From positions 110,413,706 through 110,477,705 of the forward strand of contig CM046442.1 of assembly GCA_025506515.1 (NCBI GenBank): a stretch of DNA of 64,000 nucleotides, written 5' to 3'. Below are positions 10,996 to 23,397 of this stretch, piece after piece. Numbering within the stretch: position 1 is the stretch's first letter; the number at the start of each line of letters is the position of its first letter. The translations under genes were made by a program, and so were the position numbers. The notes below the pieces were generated by a model, which saw only the letters and a list, made by a program, of their open reading frames with translations, was not told the origin of the DNA and made no database searches. The DNA is from Flaveria trinervia. Lineage: Eukaryota; Streptophyta; Magnoliopsida; Asterales; Asteraceae.

Positions 10996-13278
10996 AGATG
11001 GGACACATTACTATTGTCCTACGCTCCAGTGCAAGTTTGGACAAACTATCTCTCACCCAACTCCATGGGAAACTGCTCACTTTTGAGAGAGAGATAGAAT
11101 AGAAGAGAAAGTTGTCTTCATCTGGAAAGCTCACTGAAGACTTTATACAAGGCAACATTGCCTTGGTGGGTCATGAGTCAGAATATGCTTCATCTGAATG
11201 CCAGTATGATGAGCATATTAATTTCTCTTCAAGCACTTCTGATTCTGCATTTGTGAGTGTTGATGGTCAGTTTACTGGGTGTAATAATGACAATCTATGT
11301 TTCATTATGGATGATCTCAAGGGGATTGCTAATGATGACTTAGAAGAGATGGATATTTTGTGCCAAATGGCCTTGATAAATATCAGATCTCAGAAGTTCT
11401 ATAAAAGACTGGAAGAAAATTCCCAGGACTCTCTGGCAAAACCAAAGTTGGTTTTGACAAGAGCAAGTTGAGGTGTCACAAATGTCAAAGGCTTGGACAC
11501 TTTGCAGAGAGTGTAGATCAACTGGATCTAACTCCACTGCACCCTTTGTGACTTTTCCTGGCAACAGTCAACAACACAGAGGGCAACATCCTGTCACCTC
11601 TAGTCATCATCCTCAACAACAATCTCCGGCATATTTTGTTCCTCAGGGTCAAATGCCATATCCGTACCCTTGTTATTACATGCCACAGTCAAATCAAGTT
11701 CAAATTCCTATGACACCACAACCTCATGCACTACCAGAACCTCAGCCTTCCCTATCTCATCAACAACCTCATCTCAACACACAGCTTCTTCACCTAGGAG
11801 TTGTTGACTGGAGCAGTTTACCAGATGACTTGTCTGGTCATGATCAACTGTTCTCAGGTGCTGGTCAACATGGTGGTGACAGTCCCTTTGGGAATCTAGC
11901 TCTTATGGCTTTGGAGTCTGCTGATACTTCATTTTCCAATGCCTCTACACCTCAGGTATCACAGGTATCCTCTGAGGCAAAAGCCAAATTATGTTCTGAA
12001 CCATGCATAGCAGCATTTGCTTCCATTAGAGAAGCAAATGTAGCTCTAATTAATAAGAACATTGAGCTAGAACAAATATTTCCAAAAACAAAGCTGAGTT
12101 TGAGTTTGTGCTCAAAGATAAAAATGATGAGATTTATAAACTGAATTGCCAAATAATTGATGATAAGGCTAGAGAAGAAGTACTTCTAGAGAAGTACAAA
12201 GATCTCAAAGAAACCCTTGCAGTTACCCAGGTCGAGTGTGATAGATGGGTACAATCATGCAAAGGTTTTGAAATGCTTCTTAGTAAGCAATCTGGTTCAA
12301 ATGTGAAGTTTGGAATTGGTTACAATCACACTGCTCCACCTACAGATTTTACCCCAAGAGCAGAGGTAGAATCTGATGGTGAGAGTGATAACCAATCCAT
12401 CACATCATGTGATCTACCTTCTGATACAACACAATGAGAAGTAGCAGTCAGCATCAAGCCCTCTTTGAACTTATCAGCTGATGTTGATGGTTCAAATGCT
12501 GACATTCACATGATAATGAGTTGATCAACTCAGGAGTTAATCCTGAAGGTCCTGAAAGGACTAGAGAGCAGGATTTTACACCTGAAGTTCAAACTTCAAC
12601 TGCTGTCAGTACTGAAGAGAAGAAAACTGGCAGTAGAAAGAGTTTGAAGACTACTAAAGAGGTAGTCAAGAAAGCAACCAATGCTTCCAAAGCATTGAAG
12701 AACAAGTCTTCTGTTGCTTCACCATCTTTAGTTGATGATCAACCTAAGATGAAGAAGAAACCATGTGAAGTATGTGGTTTGTTCAATCATCTTACAGATG
12801 ATTGTTGGTACAAAAGAGGTTCCAAACTCAAACAAAAGAAGAAATTAATGAGAAAATGGTAAAAATGAAAACTGAGTTTGAGACCACATTTGTATCAGCA
12901 ACATCAAATCCTGTAACCCTTAAGACCTAAAGAAATCCAAAAAGGAAGGGGTTAAACAGGTGACAGCTGAGGGTGCTCAAAAAGAAGGTGCAAAATAGGA
13001 ACTTATCAAACTCCACTAGCAATGTGTCTGATGAGCTGAAAGCTTTATCACAAAATCAGACACAGCTGGTGATGATGGTACAACATCTGTTGGGTAGAGT
13101 TAACCAACTAGATTCTCCTATGTTGAAACCACAGAAAAGGAGGTCCAAGCCAAAGGACTCCTCTTCTACACCATCTTCTTCCTCTCAGGCTGTTGTTTCA
13201 AATAAACCTGTTAGTTTACCATCTATTGATGAGACCAGGCCCAAAACCAAAAAGGTTTGGGTCTCTAAAACTAACTGA
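10996..13278 (+). pseudogene. gag of element B (C-terminal two thirds, two zinc knuckles)
   Basis: The first in-frame residues (SLTQLHGKLLTFEREIE, then a stop) are gag. At 11112-11471 SSSGKLTEDFIQGNIALVG leads to DDLEEMDILCQMALINIRSQ, the block before the knuckle. Knuckle 1 at 11474-11515 reads CHKCQRLGHFAES; a one-base deletion removes its last Cys. Then come a Gln/Pro-rich segment (11520-11800), an acidic/Ser segment, a coiled coil (12108-12260), and knuckle 2 at 12764-12805, CEVCGLFNHLTDDC, a perfect CX2CX4HX4C. A Ser/Lys-rich end (12973-13278) finishes in KKVWVSKTN just before protease. At least five frame changes. The N-terminal gag core is absent. Confidence 0.85.
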
Positions 13279-13299
13279 TTGTTTATTATTGCAGGGTTC

Positions 13300-13679
13300 T
13301 TCAACATGCCAAGTAGCATCTGGTATGTAGACAGTGGGGGATCTATGCACATGACTGGAACAGCTCTCTTCTTCATGACTACTCTCAAGGAAAGAAGGGA
13401 TTTGTCTCTTTTGGCAATGATGCTAGGGGTTACATCATCGGTAAGGGCTTTGTCTCCAATGGAGAAATCAAATTTCATGATGTTAATCATGTGGAAATCT
13501 CAAGTACAACCTCTTGAGTGTCAGTCAAATGTGTGATAAAGGCCATGTTGCCCTTTTCACCAGTCAAAACTGTAGGATTCTGTCATCCAAAGTTTTTCAC
13601 TTGATTGACAAGGTGTTGGATGATCACACTCTCCTGAAAGCCAACAGGACAGGAAGAGTGTAGCCTAGATCTCTCTAAG
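13300..13679 (+). pseudogene. aspartic protease of element B
   Basis: WYVDSGGSMHMTG near 13322-13360 is the copia protease active site (Asp-Ser-Gly) followed by the conserved HMTG. The usual Cys-Ser after DSG is replaced by Gly-Ser. Further conserved residues are in shifted frames: a glycine-rich strand near 13430 and an SVSQMCD-like motif near 13520. A stop at 13534-13536 breaks the frame. The protease would cleave the Gag-Pol polyprotein. Confidence 0.8.
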
Positions 13680-14900
13680 ATGATAGATCTCAAAGGCAAT
13701 CCTTGCCTATTTTCCAAAGCCTCTTCTCTAGAATCTAAACTGTGGCACAGGAGGCTTGGTCATGTTAATCTCAAAAACATGAATCAGCTTAGCCACAATA
13801 GTTTAGTCAGAGGCTTACCAATAAAGGAGTTCCACTGTGATGAAACCTGCACTGCTTGTTTAAAAGGAAAACAGCACAAAGTCTCATTCCCTCCTATTAA
13901 GTGTCCAAGTCCACTGCCTGCTTGCAATTACTGCATATGGATCTATTTGGTCCTGTGAGAGTAATGAGCATGGCAAAGAAGAAATACTGTCTGGTAATTG
14001 TGGATGATTACTCCAGATTTGTATGGACTTTCTTTCTACATTCAAAGGATGAGGCTGCTCAGAAGATTATTCACTTTGTGCTGTACATTGAGAAGCAGTA
14101 TTCCCTTCCAGTCAAGTGTATTAGGAGTGATAATGGAACTGAGTTCAGAAATCATACACTTGATGACTTCTATCTTTCAAAGGGAATCAAAAGGCAGTTC
14201 AGCATTCCAAGGACTCCAGAACAAAATGGAGTAGTGGAGAGAAAGAACAGGACCCTCATTGAAGCTGCAAGGTCCATGCTGGCTGACTCAGGTTGCCACT
14301 GACCTTTTGGGCTGAAGCTGTCAACACAGCTTGTTATGTGCAAAATAGAGTTTTAGTAAATCAGAGGTTGATGAAGACTCCATAAGTTCTCCATCATTTG
14401 GCTCCTCTGATTTCATTTTTCAAAGCATTTGGGTGTCCCTGTTTCATTCTCAACACAAAGGATCAACTCCATAAATTTGATCCTAAGTGGATGCAGGGTA
14501 CTTTGTTGGTTATTCATCTACTTGCAAGGCACATACAGAGTCTTCAACTGCAGAACAAAGATGGTTGAAGAAACTATACATGTCAAGTTTAATGAATCTC
14601 CAAAGGACAAGATTCCACAAAGTCCTGTGGAGTTATTGATTTGGACATACTGCAATATGTTCCTTATCAAACTCCTGCTGTTGCTCCTGTCAACAGTCAC
14701 CACTTGGTGGTACTGCTATGATGATGATGATTGCAGTACTTACCTCTTCAGTTTAGTGATCAGCTGCCTGACTCAGCTAGACCTGATGTTCCTGTAGCTC
14801 CAGTAGCACATCCACAACAAATGCTGATGAGATTTCTTCGAATTCAACTTCCTTTGAATTACCATCCACTGATGGTTTCAAGGAAATGATTCACCATCAC
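13680..14900 (+). pseudogene. GAG-pre-integrase and integrase of element B
   Basis: 13737-13890 carries the HHCC zinc site: LWHRRLGHVN, then CTACLKGKQ. The catalytic core at 13901-14302 has all three acidic residues: D in LHMDLFGPV, D in RSDNGTEF, and E in NGVVERKNRT. A frameshift near 13905 separates zinc site and core, and a deletion near 14298 breaks the frame after LADSGCH. Beyond that FWAEAVNTACYVQNRV, the PF..FGCP block and the integrase C-terminal part are scattered over frames to about 14600. From there to 14900 only the Pro/Asp-rich linker to RT can be guessed. Confidence 0.82.
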
Positions 14901-15049
14901 CATCTGTTGCTGCTGAACCGGCTACAAACACTTGCACAGATCTCATTGTGTATCAAGATCTGAAGAATCACCCTATGTCTCAAATCAGTTGATATCACTG
15001 CTGGAGTATCAACAAGAGTCAATTGTCAAATTTCTGCTTCTATGCTCTC

Positions 15050-16200
15050 TTCATCAGTCAGCAAGAGCCAAGAATTATCACATTGCTTTAAAGGACAATG
15101 GATGGGTTGATGCCATGCAGCTTGAGCTTCTTCAGTTCAAGAAACAGCAAGTGTGGGAACTGGTTCCTCTACCTCCAGGTAAGTGTGCAATAGGCACTAA
15201 ATGGGTGTTTAGGAACAAAACTAATGAAAATGGGCTTATTGTTAAGACAAGGCCAGACTGGTTGTTCATGGGTTTGCACAAGAAGAAGGTATTGATTATG
15301 ATGAAACCTTTGCCCCTGTAGCCAGACTGGAAGCATTCGATTGTTTTTAGCTTATGCTGCTTATCAAAACCTTAAAGTTTTTCAAATGGATGTCAAAAGT
15401 GCATTTTTGTATGGAAAAATTAAAGAAGGTTTATGTATGTCAACCTCCAGGCTTTGAGGACAATAAACATCCTAATTGGGTGTATAAGCTTGATAAAGCT
15501 CTTTATGGGTTAAAACAAGCTCCAGAGCCTGGTATGAGACATTATCAAAACTTTCTTCTGAAAACAATTTCACTAGAGGCTCCATAGACAAGACTTTATT
15601 CATTAAGAAAGCTGGCAGCATAATCTACTTGTTCAAATTTATGTAGATGATATCATTTTTGCATCCTCTGATCCAAAGTTGTGTGATGCCTTTACAAAGT
15701 TGATGCAACAGAAGTTTGAAATGAGTGCCATGGGAGAATTACATTTCTTTCTGGGGTTGCAAATCAAACAAAAGGCTGATGGAATTTTTATTCATCAGTC
15801 CAAATATACAAAGATCTTTTGCAAAAGTTTGATTTACAAAACTATAAGCCTTGTTCCACTCCCATGAGCAGCACCACACAACTGGACTCAGATCAGAAAG
15901 GTAAAGTGGTTGATGAAACACTTTACAGATGTATGATTGGGTCCTTGATGTATTTAACAGCTTCTAGACCAGATATTATGTTTGCTACATGTGTTTGTGC
16001 TAGATTTCAGGCTGCACCTAAGAGTCTCATCTGATTGCAGTCAAGAGGATCTTTAGATATCTGCAAGGCACTCCATCTCTAGGTTTATGGTATTCTACCG
16101 GACATTCTGGTAAATTAGTTGCTTTTTCTGATAGTGACTATGTAGGGTGTAAGTTGACCAGGAAATCACTTCTGGTGGATGTCAATTCCTAGGCAACTGC
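15050..16200 (+). pseudogene. reverse transcriptase of element B
   Basis: Starts with WVDAMQLELLQFKKQQVWEL (15105-15165) and AIGTKWVFRNK. Frames then shift through FAPVARLEA-like, MDVKSAFLYG-like (15385), VYVCQPPGFED (15430-15462) and KALYGLKQAP. The catalytic box YVDD is present at about 15641-15652 (QIYVDDIIFAS). A 15679-16034 piece (MSAMGELHFFLGLQ, GSLMYLTASRPDIMFATCVC) continues to the connection domain. About eight indels; an internal deletion near 15590 removes the end of the palm. No restored reading is given. Confidence 0.85.
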
Positions 16201-16580
16201 TTGATTTCTTGGCAGAGCAAGAAACAGACCTCAGTTGCTATATCCACTGCTGAAGCAGAGTACATTGCTGCTGCAAGTTGTACATCTCAGGTACTCTGGC
16301 TTCAAAACCAACTTTTGGATTATGGCATTACAGAGACTAAGACTCCATTGTTAATGGATAGTGCTTCAGCTCTTTGTATTGTCAAAAATCCAGTCCAGCA
16401 CTCTAGGACCAAACATATAGAGATCAGACATCATTTTGTAAGGGATTGTTTTGAAAAAGGTCTGATTGATCCTAAGTTTGTGCCTAGTGCTGATGAGCTT
16501 GCAGACATTTTTACTAAGCCTTTGGAGTTTTAACTTTCCAAAACCTGGTGTTAAGGCTTCGTATGCTGCAACTAGAATAA
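16201..16580 (+). pseudogene. RNase H of element B
   Basis: A 110-codon open stretch covers most of the domain: ISWQSKKQTSVAISTAEAEY (E and D catalytic area), DSASALCIVKNPVQHSRTKH, then HFVRDCFEKGLIDPKFVPS and ELADIFTKPL. A frameshift at 16531 precedes the final residues; the pol stop TAA is at 16578-16580. It is cleaner than the homologous part of element A. Confidence 0.88.
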
Positions 16581-17240
16581 GTGACAACTACTGATGATCT
16601 TAGTAATTCATACTGATGATCATGAGTACCTATGTCACATATAAGTACTGATGAGCTCTTTTACCCTCAGTAGTTTTATAACTACTGAAGGCTAAATGTC
16701 TCACAAGTACTGAAGTACTTCATCTGTTCTAAACTACTGATGTAGTCACAACTACTGATGCAGTTACAACTACTGCAATCAGTAAAAACAGATAAGTACT
16801 GATATCCTATGAACAACTAAAATCAGCCAAAAAGACTGATGAATGTGTTGAGGACAGTTTGAAACAGCTGAAAAGCTAAGAATTGACGAAAACAGCTGAA
16901 GAGAACTTTCTCTTCAGTCGTTTGTACAACTGTTGTTTCATTTTAAACAACTGAAGCAAAACCACGTCTTCAGTAGTTTTATAACTACTAATGACTAATC
17001 CCATGTCTTCAGTTGTTTACAACAGCTGATGACAAAACCACTATCTTCAGTAGTTTCATAACTACTGATGGCAAACACCAAGTCCTCAGTTGTTTCAATC
17101 ATCTGAAGTCAAAACCACGGTCTTCAGTAATTTTCTAAACTACTGATGCCTAACACCACAACTTCAGCTGTTTCAACGTCTGAAAGGATAATACCATGTC
17201 AACGGTCGTTTAAAACTACTGATGACTAACACCACATCCT
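16581..17240. repeat. hairpin-rich spacer between pol and ORF3 (element B)
   Basis: Same array as 866-1527: alternating TCAGTAGTT / AACTACTGA and TCAGTTGTT / AACAGCTGA words, many as close inverted pairs, for example 16668-16690 and 16970-16990. Their order largely matches element A, with individual units gained or lost. No coding potential seen. Confidence 0.8.
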
Positions 17241-17264
17241 TCAATCGTTTCCTTACCCGTACCC

Positions 17265-17272
17265 TATATATA
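17265..17272 (+). promoter_or_regulatory. internal TATA box upstream of ORF3 (element B)
   Basis: TATATATA, 80 bases before ATG 17345, followed by TCTTCTTCAAACC as in element A. Confidence 0.6.
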
Positions 17273-17344
17273 CCCCTAACCTTAGCTCTCAATGCTTCAT
17301 CTTCTTCAAACCTAACATTCCTCTCCAAAACTTCCCTCTTCTCA

Positions 17345-20300
17345 ATGGCGTCTATGCAAATTAAGCCGCGACACAACTGTGTTGCCTACCTCACTAAATC
17401 GCCGATCTGGACTAAGTTTGATACTGCTATCGATCTTATGGTTCAGTCCCAATACAACAAGGCATTTCTTCTGAACCCCATCTTACATGCCGAATCCTTG
17501 CACCAATTTGGATGAACGTTACTGTTACCACTGGGGAGAACAACACACCATCCCTTCGGTCGGTCGTCAACAACAAAGAAGTAGTCATCACTCCTGCAAT
17601 AATCCGCCAAATTCTTCAACTGAATGATGCTACTTCTCCTGCTGGATATCTGAAGGGCACCATAGATCTATCATTTGCTCAACATGGATATCAAGGCGAT
17701 CTCAGTGCCTCCACTATCCTGAAGAAACACTTTAATGACGCTGAGCGCCTGATTTTTCACATGGTGAATGTATGTTTGGCCCCTAAGACGTCGTCTTGGG
17801 ATCAAATGTCCACCAAATGGCAGCAGGTAATGTATTCTCTCCTTGAGCAACAACCACTAAACTTTTCAGAATTAATATTTTCAGAGCTCAAAGATATGGC
17901 TCAAAAACTAACTGCCAACCGTTGGATACTTTATCCACGGTTCATAATGGCCATTATTACAGACCAGCTTAATGCTGAGGGACTTGTTGGCTTAGGAGTC
18001 CCTGCTACGGCTGTTCTGCCGGAAGTATACTCCCGGTACAACTCTGACCGACACTCAAAATGGCTGCCAAGCTGCGAAAACCCACGCAGCTGGAACCCAC
18101 AGCCACCACCTCAAAATCCAAAGTCCCCACCAAACCCACCAAAAAGAAACCCAAAACGGCTACTCAGGGAATTGAGTCCCCTGAGGATGCCCCTGCAACA
18201 CAAACGCAGGATATATCCACTAGTTCCAACCCCTAGTGGATACAATGACTCCTCCAGCCACAGCCGCTCAGGATTCCTCTCAACAGGAGCCTGCAGCAAC
18301 CACCCAAGGGGCCCTACATATCTGGGATCTTCCTCACTTGAGAGATTGCCATTGAAGAGCACCAACCTCCCCAGGTGCACACTGCTTCTATCCCCTCACC
18401 CCAAACACCGCCCTCACAGCCCAACTTTAATAGTTGCACAAGTGCTGACTCAATTGCACTCCTCACCCCTCCCCAGAAACCACTTACTACTGGGAATACC
18501 TCTACAATTGATGGGGAGGAACACAGTGCACTTGAGAACCCACAGCACAGGGGTTTCCCACTTCTATCTCCTGGTGTAGACAAGGAGCTTAGAATATCTA
18601 GTGAGGCTGCCACCTCCTCTGACTCAGCACATGACCAGAGTGAGGCTGGTAACATTGCTAAGACCTCACTAGAGGCAACAGCTGATGATGGACATTGTCC
18701 TGAGTTGGAAGTCCCCAGTACCAAGCACAAGGGGCACATGCACCAACTGGTCTACACCCAGTACATGTAAATCCTGCTCTAAGCAGGAGGTCAATGATTC
18801 AGCTTCGGCTGATGATGACCTGGGCTTTTTCTATGATGTTCTTGCCCAGAACACAATCCTTGAAGAGAAAGTCAGTAGGCTGCAAAACCTACTTGATCAA
18901 CTCTCACAAGGGAAAGACCATCTGCTCTACCCACCCACAGATGGCACCTTCACTTGAAGGTTTCCCACACACTGAGCCACTACAAAATCAACCACCTGCC
19001 TCTGCTTCAGGCCCTACTTCTCAGGAACAGAACCCTCCTGAGCAATAGGTGTTGTACTCGAAAATTCCCTCCCTCTCATCACACCCATAATCACTGATAT
19101 TGTGACCAAAGCCATTGATGAGAGCTTTCCTCAACTTTACAGCCATTGATTGAGGCTGCTGTCCAAAGACTCTTTCTGCGGCTCAAACCCCTTCCTCCAA
19201 TGCATCCAAATGGGGAGAGTACTGCAGTTAAAGAAAAGAAGAGGAAAAGATCCGAGGAAAAGAAGGAAGCGAAGCAAGCCCAAAGGAGGAGAAAGAACAG
19301 CAACCAATGCTCACCTACAAGCGGAAGAAAGGTGCTGATGAGCACATTGCTGAAGATAAAGCCTTGGAGCTACTGATAAAAGAGGCTGATGCCGAACACA
19401 GCAGATCAATGGACAACAGCATTGATCAGCTATTTAGGCAAGGCCATGACACCAATAAACTTGACTCTGAGATTTGACGACTAGAGATTGAAGAATCCAG
19501 AATAGATGGGCAAGTTATGAAGTGTTAGAAAGAGAAAGGCTTGAAATCATGATAAGATTTATTGCAAAATATCTTGGAAGATCAATGATTGAAATCAAAG
19601 CTTGGTCCAGGGACAGTATCTTGGCAATCACCACCAAGATCTGTTCGTCTGAAGCATACACTAAGGGGCTTGTTATTGAAGCTTTGAATGAAGCGGGTGC
19701 TGGGAGCAGGACTGAGCTAGCCAAGCAATCAAAAGCACACTCACCTCAAGGATGCTAGCACAGCCTGTCAACATTCCCACACCAAAACCACCCAAAACAC
19801 AACCCACCAAACCACTCCCTTACCCACAAAACCCATAGCCGATGATATACCCTTGAAGAAGAAGAGAAGGATATTGAGGCTAGAAGAAGATGAAGAAGAT
19901 GATGAAGACAGGCTGCCGCTCTCAGCTGTGATTCAGTTGCCTAAGGCCACAAGTCACTCCTCAGCAATTACTCCTGAAGTCCAGAGACAAATGGTTAAGT
20001 GAAGCTAGAAGAAGAAGAGCTTCATAAACAGCATGATGAGGAATTGCTGAAGAGAGTTGACAAGCTTATGCAGCCACATCTTCTATCATCAATATGAAGG
20101 AGCAAGCCCTTAGACTTTACACTCTCAGGCATACCTTTCAATATCAAAAGGAAAGAGTGAGGATTTGGCCTGATCCCAGGGTCTCTCACAAAATTCATAA
20201 GAACAATATACCTCGGAGATACATTGGCCAGGTGAAAAAGATCGTAGATGAAGTGATCTCTCTGGTCTTTGTAGTTTCACCCTGGGAAATCCTAGAAGTC

Positions 20301-20836
20301 TTCAAGAAGGCCTACAAAGCTAATCTAACCCCTCAGAAGATGCTAGAAAACAAATAATAAAAAAGGGGTTAGTTTACAAGAGGCTTGAGGAAGTCAGAAA
20401 AATGAGCTCCAGTAGTTCCTAGAGGGTAATCACCCGGATGAGTTCGCTTACAGAATAATAACAACTGTGGAGCTAAAGAATGGGAAACAGGCCAAATACA
20501 TGTCTGAGTATTATGGCCGGAATCATTGTTTGAAGGAGGTGCTGAAGAGCTAACCATGGAGGAACAAATCACCTTCCTTGAGGCCTACACAACAGAGTCG
20601 TACAGACTCATTAGGGGAAGTGAATCTCATGAATGGGATAACAACTCTGTGTCCTGTTCCCCAAAACAGAGTTCCCATTCATACTCTGCCAAACAAATAT
20701 TTGAGGTTCTCCCAGGCCGGAGCTTACATGGGTCATCTTCTCTACTGATCAAGAAGGAAAAGACCAACATTTTGCCATCAATAAGTGGGAGAATAAATAA
20801 GTTAGAGGTTTTGGCTGCATTGGTTCAGGGGGAGTT
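17345..20836 (+). pseudogene. ORF3 of element B (broken)
   Basis: ATG 17345 opens MASMQIKPRHNCVAYLTKSP. A lost T near 17507 puts a stop after 57 codons, and the reading resumes in the next frame at 17512 (MNVTVTTGENN). The N-terminal domain runs to about 18050, with EVVITPAIIRQILQLNDA, CLAPKTSSWDQMSTKW and NRWILYPRFIMAII. This pattern matches the N-terminal 'putative plant transposon protein' type of region found downstream of copia pol. A frameshift near 18055 then puts the rest of that 355-codon ORF out of frame. Later segments are a Ser/Thr/Pro linker (18375-18770), a coiled coil (18790-18930), Lys/Arg-rich stretches (19146-19376), and conserved C-terminal blocks at 19522-19758, 20094-20357 and 20526-20836. 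No enzyme motif seen. Confidence 0.75.
20827..20836 (+). other. polypurine tract of element B
   Basis: AGGGGGAGTT immediately before the 3' LTR, identical to element A. Confidence 0.85.
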
Positions 20837-21724
20837 TGTTGGACCAAAAGAACCAATGAGCCAAGATCAGAAAACCTCTAAGTCCCACATGGTATCACAA
20901 CAACTGCTGAAAGCCTCATTAGTAGTTTGACAAGTGCTGAAGACTTCATCAGCTGAAGATCAAGTGCTGAAGACCTCAACAGCTGAAGAACTAAAGTGTT
21001 GAAGTACAACAGCTGAAGAACACAAGTGCTGAAGCTGAAAGACCAAAGTACTGAAGTACAACAGCTGAAGAGTTTACAAGCGCTGAAGATCAACAACTGA
21101 TGTACAAGGTCTGAAGACAAAGACTGAAGACATCAGCTGATGATATCTACTGAAGTCATCAGCTGATGAAACACCTGAAGGTCAAAGTCTGAAGATCAAG
21201 TACTGAAGCCTCAGTAGTTTGTCACAACTGCTGAAGAGTACTTCTTCAGTAGTTGTGATATCAGTAGTTTTATATTTTTTATGTTTCAGTAGTTTTGTAA
21301 AACGACTGAAGAGCTTGTTCTTCAGTCGTTGTAGTTTCAGTAGTTTTATATTTTGTACTTAACACGCCGATATGTTCTCAGTAGTTGTGAACATTTCAGT
21401 AGTTTGTTAAGAATTAGTTATTTTTGTATTAGATCTGCCAGTTGTCACTTTCCGTGATAACAGCAGTGATTGTTGCACTCTATATAAGGAGTGACAACTT
21501 ATTGTAACGATGGATGAATGAATGGAATGAATGAATGATTTGATTAGAAATATTCTACCTCTATAAACATTCCTTCAAATCAGAAATATATATTCTCTCC
21601 CTATAACCGTATGCGCTCTTAATGCTTACAAGTATCGATTGCTTGCTACAATTTGTCTAATTCTAGTTTGTATTCCGCTGCTTTGTATTCTAATACATCA
21701 AACTTGTGATCACTGATCCTGTCA
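20837..21724 (+). repeat. 3' LTR of element B (LTR3)
   Basis: 888 bp, TGTTGG...TGTCA, with TATATAAG at 21481-21488. Closely similar to LTR2 along its whole length. The sequence after it (CTTTC...) is the same element D target as after LTR2. Confidence 0.9.
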
Positions 21725-23195
21725 CTTTCACTGAGTAATGAAGATTAAATTCCAATAACACAAGTTTAATAGTTTCATTGGAAACAATGGTAGTTTCGCT
21801 GAATGAACTATAGTTTCAGTGGATGAAATTGTCAACCTCTTTGAACCCAAAATCGACCAGAATTCACCAAAATTACAATGAATGATTAGGATAGCTTCTT
21901 ATACAAATACAGATGGTTTTCAATCGATTTCCATACCAAAAGCATAGAAGATAAGATTCAATAAATGGAATAGTATTTTTGCCAAAAACCGTTCAAAAAC
22001 TCAAAAAATCAAGAGCACTAAGGCTTTAGTACCATATTGTTGGTCCATACGATCGATAAGTAGTGCAAATAATTCACGATACATAAGTATCCCAATTAGC
22101 AAACATGAATCTCATAATGACACAATGAACAAGGTTTAAACATACTCAATAACCACCAAACTCATACAAAGAAGATGAAACAATGGCTCAAATTTGATAT
22201 ACATAAGCTTCCAACCGAAAAACAACACAACTAAATGATAATATTTCACTATTAGGGTTTACCAAACTTGCTTACAATGAGAGAAACTTTCAATATATGA
22301 GCAAAATCTAGTTTCGCTGATAGTTTTGCTCGCAGGACATCGAAACTGTCTTGCCTTAGACCTAGTTTTACCCGGTGATGAAACATAGTTTCGCCGGGTA
22401 AACCAATCAGCTGACTTTGAGCAAAAGTTAGTTTCGCTCCTAGTTTCATTGGGCACAAAAACATATGAAATACAAATTACAAACTATGTAAACTAACATA
22501 CAACCTATTACAATAATAAAGAATATAACACTAACATGGTAAGTCCAACCTAATCTTGATCATCAACTAGAGATTAATGGGGTCAAGATGTGCGCTTCTT
22601 GCAAAACATACTTGACCTTTTTTGCATGATCTCTATGAAATAAGAGGGTAATTTAAAAGTTTGAGAAATCTTGACCAATTAATGGTTAATGGAATGGTCT
22701 TGATTCTAATAAGCACCATCAATATTTGAAGATCAAGCTTCAAAGTTCTTCTTCAGTATTGGTAGCATTAGCCTAGGGGGATTTTGTAAGTATTAACACT
22801 TAGAGGCGGATGCAACCAAAAAACTCTCAGCATAAACTTGTGAAGTACAAGGAAGTTACATCAGAAGATTTGATTCAATTCAATGAATTACACTCAAATC
22901 TTCTGAAGCCAAAAGACCAAATCTTCTGAAGCCAAAGATGAAGTCCTTCGAAGCTTCAAAGACAAACTCTTTTGAAACCAAGGGACTGATTTCTCTTGAA
23001 GATAGAGAAGACATGCTTTTTTAATCACCCTTTGACAAAAGCTACACCACTTTCTGTTGCCACCTGTGAAGACTCACCAACTTATATGAGTCAGAGAAAA
23101 GTCCATACTTTGTAAAACTATAGATTAAGGTCTTGAGTTTGTAACTTTTTTACTTTTATACTTTTATCCTTCTTTCTATTAGATAAGAGCATGAG
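21725..23195. repeat. large duplication, copy 2 (flank of LTR3)
   Basis: Near-identical to 9526-10995. It contains the element D leader, the degenerate primer site near 22010-22025, the D 5' LTR on the minus strand, and most of LTR E. Unlike copy 1 it continues without a break past 23195. Confidence 0.9.
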
Positions 23196-23397
23196 CTATG
23201 ACATGTCATAGTCACTAGTCAAAAGGAAATTTTCCTTTTAACTTTACATTGATCTTGTATGGCTGACTGTAAGATGTAGTATAAAGTATCTCAAGTATTT
23301 TTCATTTCATTTTATGTTTTATAACACTTTGTAAGAACTTGAGAACAATATATATCATTCTTGAAAACCATATTATTATGTTCTTGTTCTTGTTTTA
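22785..23397 (+). repeat. LTR E, near-complete solo/terminal LTR
   Basis: Begins TGTAAGTATTAAC after a purine tract (CTAGGGGGATTT, 22773-22784), which marks the 3' end of a plus-strand element whose body is not recognisable. It carries CTTCTGAAG words, a run-out of AGAACTTGAGAACAATATA and an end near TTTTATGCA. The last four bases (TGCA, 23398-23401) coincide with the first bases of the neighbouring minus-strand LTR, so its exact end is ambiguous. Confidence 0.55.

Larger units (their letters stand above)
10996..21724 (+). mobile_element. Ty1/copia (Sirevirus-type) element B, 5'-truncated
   Basis: Order: gag (from mid-gene), protease, integrase, RT, RNase H, hairpin spacer, internal TATA, ORF3, PPT, 3' LTR. 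It is the same family as A. The first base lies inside gag, directly joined to duplicated flank sequence, so the 5' LTR, primer site and gag N-terminus are missing. Many frameshifts make it inactive, but every domain is recognisable, which makes it the best template for interpreting A. Confidence 0.9.
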
